A stretch of DNA of 5,856 bases from an uncultured Verrucomicrobiales bacterium (GTDB lineage Bacteria; Verrucomicrobiota; Verrucomicrobiia; Verrucomicrobiales; Akkermansiaceae), in NCBI GenBank assembly GCA_937885815.1, contig CALABM010000127.1, forward strand, positions 1-5,856. The letters run 5' to 3'. The notes below the pieces were generated by a model. That model did no database searches and was not told the DNA's origin. It saw nothing but the letters and a program-made list of their open reading frames with translations. This document shows, in pieces, positions 4,802-5,856 of the stretch (position 1 is its first letter; every line of letters begins with the position of its first letter). A program made the position numbers and the translations under genes.

Positions 4802-5856
4802 ATGACGCTTACTCGTACCATTGCCGCAGCCGCGGCCTTGTTCACGGGCATGCTCTCAGCTGCCACAGCTGCTGATGAGAGGCCAAACATTCTTTTTATC
4901 ATATCAGATGACCATGGCGTGAACGCACTGGGCACCTGCGAGCAGGACAGCCCCGTCCCCCTGCCCGGCTTCCGCCGCTTGGCAGATGAGGGCATGGTGT
5001 TTGACCGTGCCTACTGCGCAAACTCCCTCTGCGGCCCCTCCCGCGCCTGCATGCTCACGGGGCGCCACTCCCACAACAACGGCTTCCTGTACAACTACGG
5101 CGGCCCGGCCTTCAATGGAGACCAGCCCACGTATCCCAAGATGCTGCAGGCCGGTGGCTACCAGACCGGCATCGTCGGTAAATGGCACCTCATCTCCCGC
5201 CCCACAGGCTTTGACTCATGGCAAGTATTCCCCAGCCAGGGTGATTACCTGAACTCCACCTTCCTTTCAGCCGGCCCGAACGGCTCGACCCGCAGCAACC
5301 GCCTGCGCGGCTACGTGACGGACGTGGTCACGAACATGGCTATCAACTGGATGGAAAGCCGCGACCGCAGCAAGCCCTTCGCACTCATCGTAGGCCATAA
5401 GGCCCCGCACCGCAACTGGCTGCCCGCTGTGCGCCACCTCGACATCATCAAGAAGCATGTGGCGAAAATGACACCGCCCGCCACCCTGCACGATGACTGG
5501 AGCGATCGCCCCGAGTTCATGCGCCATAATCGCCAGAGCGTGGGTTGGGATTTGTGCAACTGGAACGACAACCACCTTGTCTACGAGAAGATTCCCTTCG
5601 ACGTGATGAAGGAGATTATCCCCAAGTGGCAACTGCGAAATAAAATCAAAAACGGTGAATTCAAGGGGCAAATCCCCGCAGACTTCAACATCGACAAACA
5701 CCAACCCAAGTTCGCTCCCAAAACCAACCTCGGTTGGGGCATGGGCTGGATTGAACCCGGCCTGCAAGATGTCTACCGCAACTTCTACACCACTCGTACG
5801 GAGGAGTTCGTGGCCAACTTCCGCGCCGGTAAATACAAGACCCAGAAGGACATGAC
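4802..5856 (+). CDS. Secreted sulfatase (type I, Cys-type, S1), 3' end beyond window
   Basis: This sulfatase hydrolyses sulfate esters; the natural substrate is probably a sulfated glycan such as mucin or a glycosaminoglycan, but the sequence does not specify it. A signal peptide (about residues 1-23, cleaved near ATA-ADE) exports it. D36 and D37 in IISDDHG are N-terminal metal ligands. The active-site signature CGPSR begins at C77, the cysteine converted to formylglycine, and TGR follows at 86-88. GKWH (126-129) supplies the usual Lys/His pair and KAPHRNW (200-206) the second. Only 351 codons are in the window, against roughly 450-600 for the family. The C-terminal metal-binding Asp/Asn motif is not yet seen and should lie beyond the edge. 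Maturation needs a separate formylglycine-forming enzyme, not present here. No Shine-Dalgarno sequence is evident; AAGG at 4794-4797 is too close. Confidence 0.95.
   Translation, partial: MTLTRTIAAAAALFTGMLSAATAADERPNILFIISDDHGVNALGTCEQDSPVPLPGFRRLADEGMVFDRAYCANSLCGPSRACMLTGRHSHNNGFLYNYGGPAFNGDQPTYPKMLQAGGYQTGIVGKWHLISRPTGFDSWQVFPSQGDYLNSTFLSAGPNGSTRSNRLRGYVTDVVTNMAINWMESRDRSKPFALIVGHKAPHRNWLPAVRHLDIIKKHVAKMTPPATLHDDWSDRPEFMRHNRQSVGWDLCNWNDNHLVYEKIPFDVMKEIIPKWQLRNKIKNGEFKGQIPADFNIDKHQPKFAPKTNLGWGMGWIEPGLQDVYRNFYTTRTEEFVANFRAGKYKTQKDM

Noticed and set aside
1..5856. tRNA, rRNA, CRISPR or insertion sequence
   Set aside because: No cloverleaf, no regular repeat-spacer array and no transposase-like frame was seen on either strand.

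Overview
The window is GC-rich, gene-dense bacterial DNA. All five convincing complete or edge-cut genes, and one truncated transporter, read left to right. Five things point to a host-associated or glycan-degrading member of the Planctomycetota/Verrucomicrobiota group, perhaps Akkermansia-like: a secreted Cys-type sulfatase, a sodium/solute symporter, lipoproteins including an ankyrin-repeat one, almost no Shine-Dalgarno sequences, and sigma70-type promoters abutting the start codons. This placement is an inference from gene content; no marker gene is present.

Layout. At the left edge (1-127) a minus-strand open frame looks like membrane-protein sequence but has no usable start codon. Back to back with it (155-1027) lies the C-terminal half of a sodium:solute symporter, with TM8 and its Na2-site serines but none of the first seven or eight helices. 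The junction around 128-154 looks like a rearrangement point or an assembly join. A good hairpin (1056-1092) ends this unit. Next is a 226-residue membrane protein of unknown function (1135-1815). A two-gene lipoprotein unit follows: an ankyrin-repeat lipoprotein (1878-2798) and, 20 bases on, a Ser/Thr/Tyr/Asn-rich lipoprotein (2819-3505). After a 131-base gap come a stand-alone membrane acyltransferase of the AT3 family (3637-4686), two tandem hairpins, and an exported sulfatase (from 4802) cut by the right edge.

How the genes work together. The acyltransferase and sulfatase both act on carbohydrate, one decorating the cell's own glycans with acyl groups and the other removing sulfate from external glycans. 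Each has its own promoter, so no shared pathway is proven. The two lipoproteins are probably co-transcribed and may act together at the envelope.

Most notable signal. Four genes have a recognisable -35 element, three or four with a clear 17-base spacer to a -10 element, and in each the -10 ends only 6-11 bases before the ATG. The predicted 5' leaders are about 0-5 bases, so these look like leaderless mRNAs. I found no CRISPR array, tRNA, rRNA, insertion sequence, or clearly novel defence or biosynthetic system.
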